Of a stretch of DNA of 47,778 nucleotides, positions 19,491 to 28,610 are shown in pieces (the stretch's first letter is position 1; every line of letters starts with the position of its first letter). The notes beneath the pieces were generated by a model that worked only from the letters and a program-made list of their open reading frames with translations, was not told where the DNA came from and ran no database searches. A program made the position numbers and the translations under genes. Source of the stretch: Salinarimonadaceae bacterium (lineage in GTDB: Bacteria; Pseudomonadota; Alphaproteobacteria; Rhizobiales; Beijerinckiaceae); assembly GCA_007693435.1 (NCBI GenBank), contig REDO01000048.1, forward strand, positions 1-47,778. Reading direction: 5' to 3'.

Positions 19491-21320
19491 TCAGGCCTCC
19501 AGCAGCGCCTCGAGAAACGCCTCGCCGTAGCGGGCGAGCTTGGCCTGGCCGACGCCGTGGCAGGCGGCGAGCTGCTCGAGGGAGCGGGGGCGCAGGAGCG
19601 CCATGTCGACCAGGCTGCGGTCGGTGAAGACGACGTAGGCCGGGACTTCCTCGTCCTTGGCGATGGTGAGGCGCAGCGCCTTGAGGCGCTTGAGCAGCGG
19701 ATCGTCCGGCGACAAACCCGCCTCCTCGATGGCGCTGGCGCGGCGCTCCTTGCGCGATGAGGCCTTGTGCAGCACGTCCGAGCGCAAAGTCACGCTCTCC
19801 AGCCCGCGCAGCACCGCGTCGCCGCGCTCGGTGATCAGCCAGCGCCCGTGGTCGTCCAGCGCGATCTGGACGAGGCCGGCGGCGTAGATCTGGCGCATCA
19901 GCGAGCGCCATTCCTGCTTGGGCCGCTCCTTGCCGACGCCGAAGGTGCGCAGGCCCGCATGGCCGTGCCGGCGAACCTGCTCGGTCTCCTCGCCGGTGAG
20001 GATCGCCACGATATGTTCGGCGCCGAAACGCTCGCCGGTGCGGGCGATGGCCGACAGAATTTTCTGCGCCTCCATCGTGCCGTCGAAGGTCTTCGCGCCG
20101 CCGGCGCACAGGTCGCAGCGCCCGCAGGGCTCGGACTTCTCGCCGAAATAGGAAAGCAGCGTCTGGCGGCGGCAGCGCGGCGCCTCGCACAGCGAGACGA
20201 GGGCGTCGAGGCGCTGGCGCTCGATGCGCTTCTGGTCGTCCGAGACGCCCGATTCCTCGATCTGGAGGCGCCGGATGCGGATGTCGTCGAGCCCGTAGAG
20301 CGTCAGCGTGTCGGCGCTCTCGCCGTCGCGGCCGGCGCGGCCGATCTCCTGGTAATAGGCCTCGATCGATTTCGGCAGGGAGGCGTGGGCGACGAAGCGC
20401 ACGTCGGGCTTGTCGATCCCCATGCCGAAGGCGACGGTCGCGACCATGACGACGCCATCCTCCTGCAGGAAGCGGTCCTGCCGGCGCGAGCGCTCCTCGG
20501 AGGCGAGGCCGGCGTGATACGCCATGGCGTCGATACCCTGCTCGCGCAAGGTCTCCGCGATATCCTCCGTCGCCTTGCGCGAGAGGCAGTAGACGATCCC
20601 GCTCTCGCCCCGGTGCTTGTCGAGGAACGCCTTGATCTGGCGCGCGCGGCTCACGCGCGGCTCCATGGCGAGGAAGAGGTTGGGCCGGTCGAAGCCGTGG
20701 ACGAAGACCGTCGGCTCGCGCTCGAACAGGCGCGAGGCGATGTCGGCGCGCGTCGCCACATCGGCGGTCGCGGTCAGCGCGATGGTCTGCACGTCGCCGA
20801 GGCGCCGGCGCACCTCTCCGAGCTGGGCGTATTCGGGCCGGAAATCGTGCCCCCATTGCGAGACGCAATGCGCCTCGTCGATGGCGAGCAGGCGCACGCC
20901 GGCCCGCGCGAGCCATTCGGCCGTGCCGTTGTTCACCAGCCGCTCGGGCGACACGTAGAGCAGCCGCAGCGCGCCCTCGCGCAGGGAGTCGCGCACGCGG
21001 TCGTTCTCGGCCTGATCATTCGAGGAGTTGAGCGCGCCCGCCGCCACGCCGTTGTTGCGCAACTGCGCCACCTGATCGCGCATCAGGGCGATCAGCGGCG
21101 AGACGACCACGGTGAGCCCCTCGCGCACGAGCGCGGGCAGCTGGTAGCACATCGACTTGCCGGAGCCCGTCGGCATCACGGCGAGCACGTCGCGGCCCTC
21201 AAGCACCGCGTCGAGGACTTCCGCCTGCCCCGGCCGCAGGTCCGGATAGCCGAAAATCTCGCGCAGCACCACGCGGGCGGCGTCGAGGCGGGTGAGCGAA
21301 TCGGCGGCTGGGGACAGCAT
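19491..21320 (-). CDS. recQ: ATP-dependent DNA helicase RecQ
   Basis: RecQ is a 3'-5' DNA helicase of the RecF recombination pathway and of stalled-fork repair. The 609-residue protein has all parts. The motif 0 region is [10 protein letters not shown] (23-32), Walker A is PTGSGKS (50-56), the DEAH box is at 148-151, and the aromatic-rich loop [13 protein letters not shown] follows it. Motif VI is [10 protein letters not shown]. The RecQ-Ct zinc cysteines are in CEAPRCRR...CGRCDLC, then come a winged helix and a C-terminal HRDC domain (about 530-605) ending [20 protein letters not shown]. It is convergent with the flgC-like gene (28 bases apart) and lies downstream of fliP on the same strand. 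Confidence 0.97.
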   Translation of the reverse strand: MLSPAADSLTRLDAARVVLREIFGYPDLRPGQAEVLDAVLEGRDVLAVMPTGSGKSMCYQLPALVREGLTVVVSPLIALMRDQVAQLRNNGVAAGALNSSNDQAENDRVRDSLREGALRLLYVSPERLVNNGTAEWLARAGVRLLAIDEAHCVSQWGHDFRPEYAQLGEVRRRLGDVQTIALTATADVATRADIASRLFEREPTVFVHGFDRPNLFLAMEPRVSRARQIKAFLDKHRGESGIVYCLSRKATEDIAETLREQGIDAMAYHAGLASEERSRRQDRFLQEDGVVMVATVAFGMGIDKPDVRFVAHASLPKSIEAYYQEIGRAGRDGESADTLTLYGLDDIRIRRLQIEESGVSDDQKRIERQRLDALVSLCEAPRCRRQTLLSYFGEKSEPCGRCDLCAGGAKTFDGTMEAQKILSAIARTGERFGAEHIVAILTGEETEQVRRHGHAGLRTFGVGKERPKQEWRSLMRQIYAAGLVQIALDDHGRWLITERGDAVLRGLESVTLRSDVLHKASSRKERRASAIEEAGLSPDDPLLKRLKALRLTIAKDEEVPAYVVFTDRSLVDMALLRPRSLEQLAACHGVGQAKLARYGEAFLEALLEA

Positions 21321-21391
21321 GTCCGCTGGATAGAGGGTTTCGCGCGGAAGCGGAATGCGCAGGGCTTGAATTCTGGTGGACGCAAGCTTTG

Positions 21392-22126
21392 CTAGAAGAA
21401 CGATCTGACGAGCCCGCCGATCAGCAGATTCCAGCCGTCGATCAGCACGAAGAACAGGATCTTGAAGGGCAGCGCGATGACGGTGGGCGGCATCATCATC
21501 ATGCCCATCGACATGACGATGGTCGCGACGATGATGTCGATGACGAGGAAGGGCAGGGCGATGATGAACCCGATCTCGAAGCCCCGGCGCAATTCCGAGA
21601 TCATGAAGGCCGGGATCAGCACGCGCAGCTCGATCTCGCCATCCGCCTGACTGGTCCCGAAGCTCTCCTCCGCGAGGTCGGCGAACATGGCGAGATCCTT
21701 CTCGCGCACATGCGCCAGCATGAATTCGCGGAACGGCCCGGTTGTGCGCTCATACGCCTGCTCCTCGGTGATCTCGCCGCGCAGGAGCGGATCGATGCCC
21801 TCCTGCCAGGCGCGGTCGAAGGTCGGCGCCATGACGTAGAAGGTCATGAACAGCGCAAGCGAGATCAGCACGAGATTGGCCGGCGTCGATTGCAGGCCCA
21901 TGCCGGAGCGCAGGAACGAGAGCGCCACGACGAAGCGCGTGAAGCTCGTCACCATGATCATGATGCCCGGCGCGATCGAGAGCACCGTGAGCAGCACGAG
22001 CAACTGCACGATCCGCCCCGTCGTCGAGGCTTCGCCGTCGGGAATGAGCCCGCCGAGATCGATGGTCTGGGCGAAGGCGTCGCCGGGAAGGGCGAGGAAT
22101 AGGACCAGCCAGAGAATACGGCTCAT
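21392..22126 (-). CDS. fliP: Flagellar type III export protein FliP
   Basis: FliP is a core membrane protein of the flagellar export gate, forming the pore with FliQ and FliR. The 244-residue product has a cleavable signal sequence (about 1-20, AFA end). FliP-specific blocks follow: [21 protein letters not shown] (with the conserved TSF and R residues, about 53-73), [14 protein letters not shown], and the C-terminal [18 protein letters not shown] and [19 protein letters not shown]. About four membrane helices are expected. The start ATG overlaps the fliL stop (ATGA). It is the last flagellar gene of this run; recQ follows. Confidence 0.96.
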   Translation of the reverse strand: MSRILWLVLFLALPGDAFAQTIDLGGLIPDGEASTTGRIVQLLVLLTVLSIAPGIMIMVTSFTRFVVALSFLRSGMGLQSTPANLVLISLALFMTFYVMAPTFDRAWQEGIDPLLRGEITEEQAYERTTGPFREFMLAHVREKDLAMFADLAEESFGTSQADGEIELRVLIPAFMISELRRGFEIGFIIALPFLVIDIIVATIVMSMGMMMMPPTVIALPFKILFFVLIDGWNLLIGGLVRSFF

Positions 22127-22650
22127 TGCACGACCAGGGATTCGAGAACGACTTCGCGCACCGCGCCCTGCGAGCGCGCCGCCGCGCGGTCCGTCAGATC
22201 CTCGCGCAGGAACAGGAGGCCGCTCGCGCCCTCGATCCGGGCGAGGTCGAGCGTGCGCAGATAGGCCAGCGTGTCGGCCGCGATTTCGGCGGCCAGACGA
22301 TCGCGGGTGGGCTCGTCGGGCGCCTCCATGACGAGGGCGAGATCGACGCGGATCCAGACGTCGGCGGGCGAGCGCAAGTTCGTCACGACGGGCGTGAGAC
22401 GATGCAGCGTCGCGCCGGCGGCGTAGCGCAGGGGCTCGACCGGGCGCTCGTTGGCGACCGCCTCCGGCGAAGGAGCGATGCGGTCGTGCACGAGCCAGGC
22501 GAGCGCGAACCCGGTCCCGACGGCGAGCGGCGTGAGCACGGCGAGGGCGGCGAGGAACGCGCTCGTTCCGGCCTTGGCCGGCTCCGCCGCGCGGGGGCGG
22601 CCGTTTCGATACCCTTCGGGCGCGGGCAGTTGCGCGGTGGCGTCGGCCAT
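22123..22650 (-). CDS. fliL: Flagellar basal-body-associated protein FliL
   Basis: FliL is a single-pass inner-membrane protein at the stator-basal body interface that aids motor torque. The 175-residue product has a short cytoplasmic N-terminus, one membrane helix (about 30-52), and a periplasmic domain. That domain contains LRSPADVWIRVDLALVMEAPDEP-like strand-helix sequence and a C-terminal LFLREDLTDRAAARSQG block that fits the FliL family. Similarity is modest, as is usual for FliL. Its place between flgH and fliP is the same as in rhizobial flagellar operons. It starts 16 bases after flgH. Confidence 0.88.
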   Translation of the reverse strand: MADATAQLPAPEGYRNGRPRAAEPAKAGTSAFLAALAVLTPLAVGTGFALAWLVHDRIAPSPEAVANERPVEPLRYAAGATLHRLTPVVTNLRSPADVWIRVDLALVMEAPDEPTRDRLAAEIAADTLAYLRTLDLARIEGASGLLFLREDLTDRAAARSQGAVREVVLESLVVQ

Positions 22651-22666
22651 GTCGTGCGCCTCCCGG

Positions 22667-23398
22667 TCAGAAGGGCGTCACGAGATCGAAGACCTGCTGG
22701 CCCCAGGCGGGCTGCTGGACCTCGCTCGTGCGGCCTCGCCCGCCATAGGAGATGCGGGCCTCGGCGATCTTCTCGTAACTGATCGTGTTCGCGGCCGAGA
22801 TGTCACGCGGGCGCACGACGCCCGCGACGTTGAGGATGCGCAGTTCGTAGTTCACGCGCACTTCCTGCGAGCCGCTGATCAGCAGGTTCCCGTTGGGCAG
22901 GACGTTCGTCACGACAGCTGCGACGTTGACGTCGATGCGCTCGGAGCGGTTGATCGAGCCCTGTCCGCGCGAACGCGTGCCCGAATTGATCCCGCCCCCG
23001 GCGCCGCCGCTCGAACCCACGCCGCCGAACTGGGCGGAGAAGTCGAAGCCGAGATTGGCCTCCGAATCGCGCGAGCGGCCGGTGGCGTTGTTGAGCCGCG
23101 CCTCATCGTTCATGCGGATGCGCACGGTCAGCACGTCCCCGACCTTGGCGGCGCGGGAATCGCTGAACAGGTTCTCGCGCCCGTCGCTCCAGACGGAGTG
23201 GAACTCGCGGCGCGACTGGTCGGGAAAGGAGCCCGCCGGCAGCGCGGCGTGATAGGCGGTGAGGCCGGCCCCGACCGGCGTCATGCCCGGCTCGCGCCCG
23301 ACCTCCGCGAGATCGGCGGCGCAGCCGGCGAGGGCGACGGAGGCGGCGATTGCCGCGACGAGCAGCGGACGGGGGGTCATGGCGCGGTTCTCCGTCAT
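22667..23398 (-). CDS. flgH: Flagellar L-ring protein FlgH
   Basis: FlgH is the lipoprotein that forms the flagellar L-ring in the outer membrane. The 243-residue precursor has a lipobox LAGC (about Cys26) after a short hydrophobic stretch. Family blocks follow: SVWSDGRENLFSDSRAAKVGDVLTVRI, then a Gly/Ser-rich segment, VVTNVLPNGNLLISGSQEVRVN, GVVRPRDISAANTISYEKIAEARISYGGRG and the end VFDLVTPF. The ATG at 23398 forms an ATGA overlap with the upstream motE stop, so I prefer it over the internal ATG at 23380. Confidence 0.96.
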   Translation of the reverse strand: MTENRAMTPRPLLVAAIAASVALAGCAADLAEVGREPGMTPVGAGLTAYHAALPAGSFPDQSRREFHSVWSDGRENLFSDSRAAKVGDVLTVRIRMNDEARLNNATGRSRDSEANLGFDFSAQFGGVGSSGGAGGGINSGTRSRGQGSINRSERIDVNVAAVVTNVLPNGNLLISGSQEVRVNYELRILNVAGVVRPRDISAANTISYEKIAEARISYGGRGRTSEVQQPAWGQQVFDLVTPF

Positions 23399-23913
23399 AG
23401 ACGTTCTCTCGGGCGTTCTCTCGAAGCCTGGTCCTGCGAAAGGGCGGTTCCGGCGATGCCGCGGGTGAGGAGCGCCGCGCGGCCGGGCTCCATCTCGTTG
23501 AGGATGGCGCTCGCCTGACGCGGGTTGAGCTTTGCGATCACGGCGCCCGCCGTCTCGTTGTCCATGGCGGCGAGCTGGGCGGCGGCGGCGTCGGGGCGCA
23601 TGCGCGAATAGATGGCGATGACGCCTTCCTCGGCCTTGCGCAGGAACTCCTCGCGCCGCGCCAGCCAGGTCTCGTATTCCGTGCGCAAGGCCGCGAGCTC
23701 CGCGATGCGGGCGTCGATGCGGGCTTCGATCTCGAGAAGCGACTGCGCCTGCCAGGCGACGCGCGCCTCGCGGGCGGGATCGCGGATCGCTTCGCAGTAG
23801 CGCGTCGCGTCGGCCTCCGTGGCGCCGGCCGGAGCCGCCGCGCACAGGAGCGCGAGCAGCGCCGCAGCAGCCGCGCATCTGATCCCGAATGCCGATTTCA
23901 CCATGTCTCGCAT
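23395..23913 (-). CDS. motE: MotE-like flagellar chaperone
   Basis: In rhizobia MotE is a periplasmic chaperone for the motor protein MotC and lies between flgI and flgH. This protein has a signal peptide (VKSAFGIRCAAAAALLALLCAAAPAGA), a charged coiled-coil stretch (about 50-95), and a C-terminal MgtE-N-like fold. That last part carries IYSRMRPDAAAAQLAAMDNETAGAVIAKLNPRQASAILNEM, split here only by name; this repeat of 'A-x-I-L/I-x-x-M' helices is typical of MotE. The start is uncertain: ATG at 23913 or 23904, or a TTG at 23934. flgA and flgI, its usual upstream neighbours, are absent; a divergent helicase gene lies 141 bases away. Confidence 0.8.
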   Translation of the reverse strand: MRDMVKSAFGIRCAAAAALLALLCAAAPAGATEADATRYCEAIRDPAREARVAWQAQSLLEIEARIDARIAELAALRTEYETWLARREEFLRKAEEGVIAIYSRMRPDAAAAQLAAMDNETAGAVIAKLNPRQASAILNEMEPGRAALLTRGIAGTALSQDQASRERPRERL

Positions 23914-24054
23914 AGCGCCCCGTCGGTTGCTCAAGGACGGAGATAGGCGAACAACCTTGCTTCAGGCTGGAAGCGCGACGGGCCGATATCGCGGAGGGAC
24001 GGGATCGGTCGACGGGCTGATCGACATTGGCGCCGGCCGCGCTACCTTGCGCCC

Positions 24055-26550
24055 GTGAAGCCTGATCCGTGCGCCCTCCTTCCCGAACGCTTCGAGGCCT
24101 GGTTCGCAAGCCGCGGCTGGAGCGCGCGCGCTCATCAGCTCGCGCTGCTCGCCCTCGCGCGGGCGGGCCGCAGCGCGCTCCTCGTCGCGCCGACGGGCGC
24201 GGGCAAGACGCTCGCGGGTTTTTTGCCGAGCATGGTCGAGCTTGCGGACGGCGTGCGCGGGGAGCCGCGCATGCACACGCTCTACATTTCCCCCCTCAAG
24301 GCCCTCGCGGTGGACGTGGCGCGCAATCTCGAAACGCCGTCGCGCGAGATGGGGTTGCCCTTCGCCATCGAGACCCGCACCGGAGACACGCCGTCCCACA
24401 AGCGCGCCCGCCAGATGGAGCGCCCGCCCGACATCCTGCTGACGACGCCCGAACAGCTCGCGCTGATGCTCGCCCATCGCGACGCCCGCGAGCTCTTCTC
24501 CGGCCTGCGGCGCGTCGTCCTCGACGAATTGCACGCCCTCGTCGCCTCGAAGCGCGGCGACCTGCTGTCGCTCGGGCTCGCGAGGCTGTTTTCGCTCGCC
24601 CCGGATCTCGCGGCGTTCGGCCTCTCGGCCACCGTGCGCGAGCCGCAGGCGCTGGCGCGCTACCTCACGCCCGATCCAGCGCGACCGCCCGAGATCGTCA
24701 CCGTGACCGGCGGCGCGCGGCCGGACATCCGCATGCTGGAGACGGACCGCGCCCTGCCGCAGGTCGGGCATACGGCGGCGGTCTCGATGCCGGCGATCTA
24801 CGATCTGATCCGTGCCCACCGCACGACGCTCGTCTTCGTCAACACCCGCATGCAGGCGGAGTTCGTCTTTCAGGCGCTTTGGAACCTCAACGACGATGCG
24901 CTGCCCATCGCGCTCCACCACGGCTCGCTGGACGTCGAGCAGCGCCGCAAGGTCGAGGCGGCGATGACGGCGGGGAAGCTGCGCGCGGTCGTCTGCACCG
25001 CGACCCTCGATCTCGGCGTCGACTGGGGCGACGTCGATCTCGTCGTCAATGTCGGCGCGCCAAAGGGCGCGAGCCGGATCATGCAGCGGATCGGACGCGC
25101 CAACCACACGCTCGACGAGCCCTCGAAAGCCTATCTCGTGCCCGCCAACCGCTTCGAGATTCTGGAATGCCGCGCCGCGCTCGACGCGGTGGAGGAGGCG
25201 GCGCAGGACACGCCCGACCTCAATCCCGGCGCCCTCGACGTGCTGGCCCAGCACGTCCTCGGCATGGCCTGCGCCGAGCCCTTCGCGGCGGATGCGCTCT
25301 ACGAGGAGACGCTTCGCGCCGCGCCCTACGCCGCTCTCGACCGCGAGACCTTCGACGAGGTGATCCGCTTCGTCGCGACGGGCGGCTACGCGCTCACCGC
25401 CTATGAGCGCTTCGCCCGCATCGTGCAGGGCGCCGACGGGCTCTGGCGGGTGCGCGACAGGCACGTCGCCCAGCAATACCGCATGAATGTTGGCACCATC
25501 GTCGAGGCGACGATGGTCAAGGTGCGGCTCGGGCGCATCGGGCGGGCGGGCTCGCCGATGGGGCGCGGCGGGCGCGTGCTAGGCGAGGTCGAGGAGTATT
25601 TCGCCGAAACGCTGACGCCCGGCGACACCTTCCTTTTCGCCGGCGAGGTGCTGACCTTCCACGGCCTCACCGAGGACGCCGCGCTCGTCTCGCGGGCGAG
25701 CGCCGGGACCGATCCGAAAATTCCCTCCTACGCCGGCGGCAAGTTTCCGCTCTCGACCTTCCTGGCCGAGCGCGTACGCGGCTATCTCGCGGAGCCTGAA
25801 TCCTGGGCGCGGCTGCCCGCCCAGCTCGTCGAGCTGCTGGAAAGCCAGCGCCGCCGCTCGCTGCTGCCCGGGCGCGAAAACCTTCTCGTCGAGACCTTCA
25901 TGCGCGGCGGGCGCTCCTATCTCGTCGCTTATCCCTTCGAGGGGCGCCTCGCGCACCAGACGCTCGGCATGCTGCTGACGCGCCGGCTGGAGCGCGCGCG
26001 CATGAAGCCGCTCGGCTTCGTCGCCAACGATTACGGGCTCGCGGTCTGGGGCCTGCGCGACCTCGGGCTCGCGGCGGCGGGCGATCCGGGGCTTATCGAC
26101 GCGCTTTTCGCGCAGGACATGCTCGGCGACGATCTTGAGGCATGGCTCGAGGAATCGAACCTGATGAAGCGCACCTTCCGCTACTGCGCCGTGATCGCCG
26201 GGCTGATCGAGCGTCGGTTTCCCGGCCAGAAGAAGACGCAGCGCCAGGTCACGGTCTCGACGGATCTCGTCTATGACGTGCTGCGCCGGCACGATCCGGG
26301 GCACATTCTCCTGCGCGCCGCGCGCGCCGATGCGGCGACGGGCCTGCTGGACATCCGGCGCCTCGCCAAGATGCTCTCGCGCGTCGAGGGGCGAATCGTC
26401 CATAAAGCGCTTGATCGCGTCTCGCCGCTCGCCGTCTCGATCATGCTGGAGATCGGCCGCGAGCGGATCTACGGGGAAGGCGCGGACGACATGCTGGCGG
26501 AGGCCGAGGCGATGCTGATGCGTGAGGCGCAAGGCGAGGATCTGGTATGA
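24055..26550 (+). CDS. Ligase-associated Lhr-type DEXH helicase
   Basis: This 831-residue protein is a superfamily 2 helicase of the bacterial Lhr-core type found with an ATP-dependent DNA ligase, an MBL exonuclease and a PdeM nuclease. Walker A is APTGAGKT (45-52). Motif II reads DELH within VVLDELHALV, motif III is LSATV, and motif VI is IMQRIGRANHTLDEP. The long C-terminal half has the Lhr winged-helix and DUF4011-like region, with FLFAGEVLTFHG and ILLRAARADAATGLLDIRRL-type sequence. The start is the GTG at 24055, with no good alternative nearby. It overlaps pdeM by four bases. The ligase and exonuclease partners are not in this window. Confidence 0.92.
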   Translation: MKPDPCALLPERFEAWFASRGWSARAHQLALLALARAGRSALLVAPTGAGKTLAGFLPSMVELADGVRGEPRMHTLYISPLKALAVDVARNLETPSREMGLPFAIETRTGDTPSHKRARQMERPPDILLTTPEQLALMLAHRDARELFSGLRRVVLDELHALVASKRGDLLSLGLARLFSLAPDLAAFGLSATVREPQALARYLTPDPARPPEIVTVTGGARPDIRMLETDRALPQVGHTAAVSMPAIYDLIRAHRTTLVFVNTRMQAEFVFQALWNLNDDALPIALHHGSLDVEQRRKVEAAMTAGKLRAVVCTATLDLGVDWGDVDLVVNVGAPKGASRIMQRIGRANHTLDEPSKAYLVPANRFEILECRAALDAVEEAAQDTPDLNPGALDVLAQHVLGMACAEPFAADALYEETLRAAPYAALDRETFDEVIRFVATGGYALTAYERFARIVQGADGLWRVRDRHVAQQYRMNVGTIVEATMVKVRLGRIGRAGSPMGRGGRVLGEVEEYFAETLTPGDTFLFAGEVLTFHGLTEDAALVSRASAGTDPKIPSYAGGKFPLSTFLAERVRGYLAEPESWARLPAQLVELLESQRRRSLLPGRENLLVETFMRGGRSYLVAYPFEGRLAHQTLGMLLTRRLERARMKPLGFVANDYGLAVWGLRDLGLAAAGDPGLIDALFAQDMLGDDLEAWLEESNLMKRTFRYCAVIAGLIERRFPGQKKTQRQVTVSTDLVYDVLRRHDPGHILLRAARADAATGLLDIRRLAKMLSRVEGRIVHKALDRVSPLAVSIMLEIGRERIYGEGADDMLAEAEAMLMREAQGEDLV

Positions 26551-27254
26551 ACGCGCCCGCGCTTATGCCCCGATCCTGCGCGCCCCACGCCTTTTCGCTG
26601 GGAAGGCTCGCGCTCGTCTGCGACCTCTCGGGCGTTCTCTGTCTGCCCGACGAGGACGCGCTGCTCGTCGCCGACCTGCATTTCGAGAAGGGCTCCTCGC
26701 GCGCCCGGCGCGGCTTCCTCCTGCCGCCCTACGATACGCGCGATACGCTGTCGCGCCTCGCCGCTGTCATCGCCGCCCATGATCCGCGCCGGGTGATCGC
26801 CATGGGCGATTCCTTCCACGATCCGCACGCCGCGCAGCGTCTCTGCGCTGAAGATCGCGAGGCGCTTGCGGGGCTGATGCGCGGGCGCGAATGGCTGTGG
26901 CTGACGGGCAACCACGATCCCGACGCGCCTGCGGGTATCGGCGGAGACGCGGCGGCCGAAATCGAGGTCGCGGGTGTGCGCCTGCGCCACGAGCCCTCGA
27001 CCGCGCCCGGCCCCGAGATCGCCGGGCACCTGCATCCGGTCGCCAAGGTCGTGGGGCGGGGAGGGCGCGTGCGCCGGCGCTGTTTCGCGACGAGCGGCGA
27101 GCGCTGCGTGATGCCTGCCTTCGGCGCCTATGCCGGCGGTCTCAACGTGCGCGATCCCGCCTTCGCCCCGCTCTTCCCGGACGGGCTCGTCGCCCGCGTG
27201 ATAGGCCGCGAGCGTGTGTATGGCGTAGGCGCGGGGATGCTGGCGGGGGATTGA
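26547..27254 (+). CDS. pdeM: Ligase-associated metallophosphoesterase nuclease PdeM
   Basis: PdeM-type proteins are manganese-dependent metallophosphoesterase nucleases encoded beside the Lhr-type helicase. The 235-residue product has the binuclear metal motifs in order: ADLHFEKG (about 41-48, D-x-H), GDSFHD (about 88-93, GD), TGNHDPDA (about 120-127, GNHD) and a late GHLHP (about 154-158, G-H-x-H). All ligands look present. The ATG overlaps the helicase stop (ATGA), so the two are translated together. Its stop is 10 bases from the stop of the opposing fic gene. Confidence 0.93.
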   Translation: MNAPALMPRSCAPHAFSLGRLALVCDLSGVLCLPDEDALLVADLHFEKGSSRARRGFLLPPYDTRDTLSRLAAVIAAHDPRRVIAMGDSFHDPHAAQRLCAEDREALAGLMRGREWLWLTGNHDPDAPAGIGGDAAAEIEVAGVRLRHEPSTAPGPEIAGHLHPVAKVVGRGGRVRRRCFATSGERCVMPAFGAYAGGLNVRDPAFAPLFPDGLVARVIGRERVYGVGAGMLAGD

Positions 27255-27264
27255 GCCCCCCTCG

Positions 27265-27840
27265 TCAGGGCCGGGTGAGTTCGTCCATTCGCGCCGCGAG
27301 CGGCCCGTCGTCGCCCCGGAAGCTCGCAATCATCGCCGGTATGAACGTCTCCCGTTCGAGCCACTCCATCCGCAGCGGATGGTCCGCGCGTCCGGCCAGT
27401 TCGGCCATGAACGCCATCTGCGCGCGCCCGTTCCCGTCCCGGAAAGCGTGGATCGCGTTCAGTTCGGACAGGACATGCGTCGCGCCGGCGACGAAATCGG
27501 CGCGCGCGAGGCCCGCAAGCCCGTCTCGCGCCCGAAGCCATTCGAACAGCCGGTCCAGTTGGCCGGCGATATATTCGGGAAAGCAGAACCAGTGCCCCTC
27601 GCGCCCGATCCGAACGGTCCTGATTTCGCCCGCCCAGTCGTAGACGTCCTGGAAGAGATGATGGTGGATCGCGCGGTAGTGTACGGCGTCGAGGCTTCCT
27701 GCCGGAAGCGGCTGCTGGCCGCGTGACGCAGTCATGAATTGTTCGAATGTTTCGAGTGTCTGTTCGTCGCGCGTTTCGAGCTTGTTGATCAGTATGAGCG
27801 TGCCCGGGTAGCAGTATGGGTCTTGATGGGCTTCATACAT
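27265..27840 (-). CDS. Fic-domain toxin (VbhT-like AMP transferase family)
   Basis: Fic proteins usually AMPylate a target, in VbhT-type toxins a DNA topoisomerase subunit. The 191-residue product starts MYEAHQDPYCYPGTLILINK, the usual N-terminus of class I Fic toxins. It has the flap AGEIRTVRIGREGHWFCFP (70-88), and the FIC motif HAFRDGNGRAQM at 131-142. Catalytic His131 and the GNGR loop are intact. The last position of the consensus HxFx(D/E)GNGRxxR is Met142 instead of Arg. I chose the ATG at 27840, ten bases after the antitoxin stop, because upstream frame sequence overlaps the antitoxin gene. Base composition is like its neighbours. Confidence 0.9.
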   Translation of the reverse strand: MYEAHQDPYCYPGTLILINKLETRDEQTLETFEQFMTASRGQQPLPAGSLDAVHYRAIHHHLFQDVYDWAGEIRTVRIGREGHWFCFPEYIAGQLDRLFEWLRARDGLAGLARADFVAGATHVLSELNAIHAFRDGNGRAQMAFMAELAGRADHPLRMEWLERETFIPAMIASFRGDDGPLAARMDELTRP

Positions 27841-27850
27841 CCGCGCCGGG

Positions 27851-28087
27851 TCAACGTTCGCGCTTGAAGTCTCGGATGATTTCCGCCCGCTGCTGTTCGG
27901 GCGTAAGGCCGCGGCGGTCAAAATCGGCGAAGCGCTCAAGCATTTCCTTGCTCGGCGTCAGACCTTCCAGCGCGTTGATGCGGAAAATCGCCTCGCGGCC
28001 GAGCGTCATGCCGGGCTCGGCTTCCGAAGCGTCGCGCCCGCGTTTTCGCGGGTTGTCGTCGAAGACGAGATTGAGCGGCTCTTTCAT
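27851..28087 (-). CDS. VbhA-like antitoxin of the Fic toxin
   Basis: The 78-residue protein MKEPLNLVFDDNPRKRGRDA ends in a region like the VbhA antitoxin domain: AIFRINALEGLTPSKEMLERF (about 33-53, shown here in pieces) then RRGLTPEQQRAEIIRDF. Class I Fic antitoxins inhibit through a helix with the motif (S/T)xxxE(G/N); here the E-G pair is present (LEG) but the S/T position holds Ile. The gene sits directly upstream of fic with a ten-base gap, the standard antitoxin-first order. The ATG at 28087 has GGGA upstream; a GTG at 28105 is the alternative. Both genes follow DUF1178 by 55 bases and may have their own promoter. Confidence 0.8.
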   Translation of the reverse strand: MKEPLNLVFDDNPRKRGRDASEAEPGMTLGREAIFRINALEGLTPSKEMLERFADFDRRGLTPEQQRAEIIRDFKRER

Positions 28088-28142
28088 GGCTTCCCAACCT
28101 ACCACAACCGCGCCCGCGCCGCCACGGCCGGCTACGAACGCG

Positions 28143-28610
28143 TCAATTCCGGTCGTCGCCGAAATTCGGCAATGGCTGGACGGCGACGCCTTCCTCCATC
28201 AGGTCGCGGGCGTCGTCGAGGGTCGCCTGCCCGTAAATCGAGCGCTCGTCGGCCTCGCCGTAATGGATCTTGCGGGCTTCCTCGACGAAGCGGTCGCCGA
28301 CATCCTCGGAATTGCGCACGACATGCTCGCGGATTTCGCGCAGCATCGCGCGCATGGCGCGCTCGCGCTCGGAGAGGAGCGCTACGGGGGCAGGCGTCTC
28401 GGCGGCGGGCGCAGCGCCGGGGGCGGCCTGCTGCGGGGCGCGGTCCTTGCGAGAGATGGAGGGCGTCATGAGGCGCTTCTCCACCGTGGTCGAGCCGCAG
28501 ACCGGGCACGCGACGAAGCCGCGCGCCGCCTGCTCGTCGAAGCTGTCGGCGGAGGGAAACCAGCTTTCGAATTCGTGCGCCTGATCGCAGGCGAGCGCGT
28601 AACGGATCAT
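28143..28610 (-). CDS. DUF1178 family protein
   Basis: The 155-residue protein begins MIRYALACDQAHEFESWF, the DUF1178 signature. A single CPVCGS zinc-knuckle pair (about 35-38) lies in the N-terminal 40 residues, followed by VEKRLMTPSISR. A Pro/Ala linker leads to a C-terminal helical part containing REHVVRNSEDVGDRFVEEARKIHYGEA and ERSIYGQATLDDARDLMEEGV (each a family hallmark). Its biochemical role is unknown. It lies downstream of the nitrilase-like, glutaredoxin and comF genes on the same strand, the common arrangement in Rhizobiales. The ATG at 28610 is chosen by the conserved N-terminus. Confidence 0.92.
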   Translation of the reverse strand: MIRYALACDQAHEFESWFPSADSFDEQAARGFVACPVCGSTTVEKRLMTPSISRKDRAPQQAAPGAAPAAETPAPVALLSERERAMRAMLREIREHVVRNSEDVGDRFVEEARKIHYGEADERSIYGQATLDDARDLMEEGVAVQPLPNFGDDRN

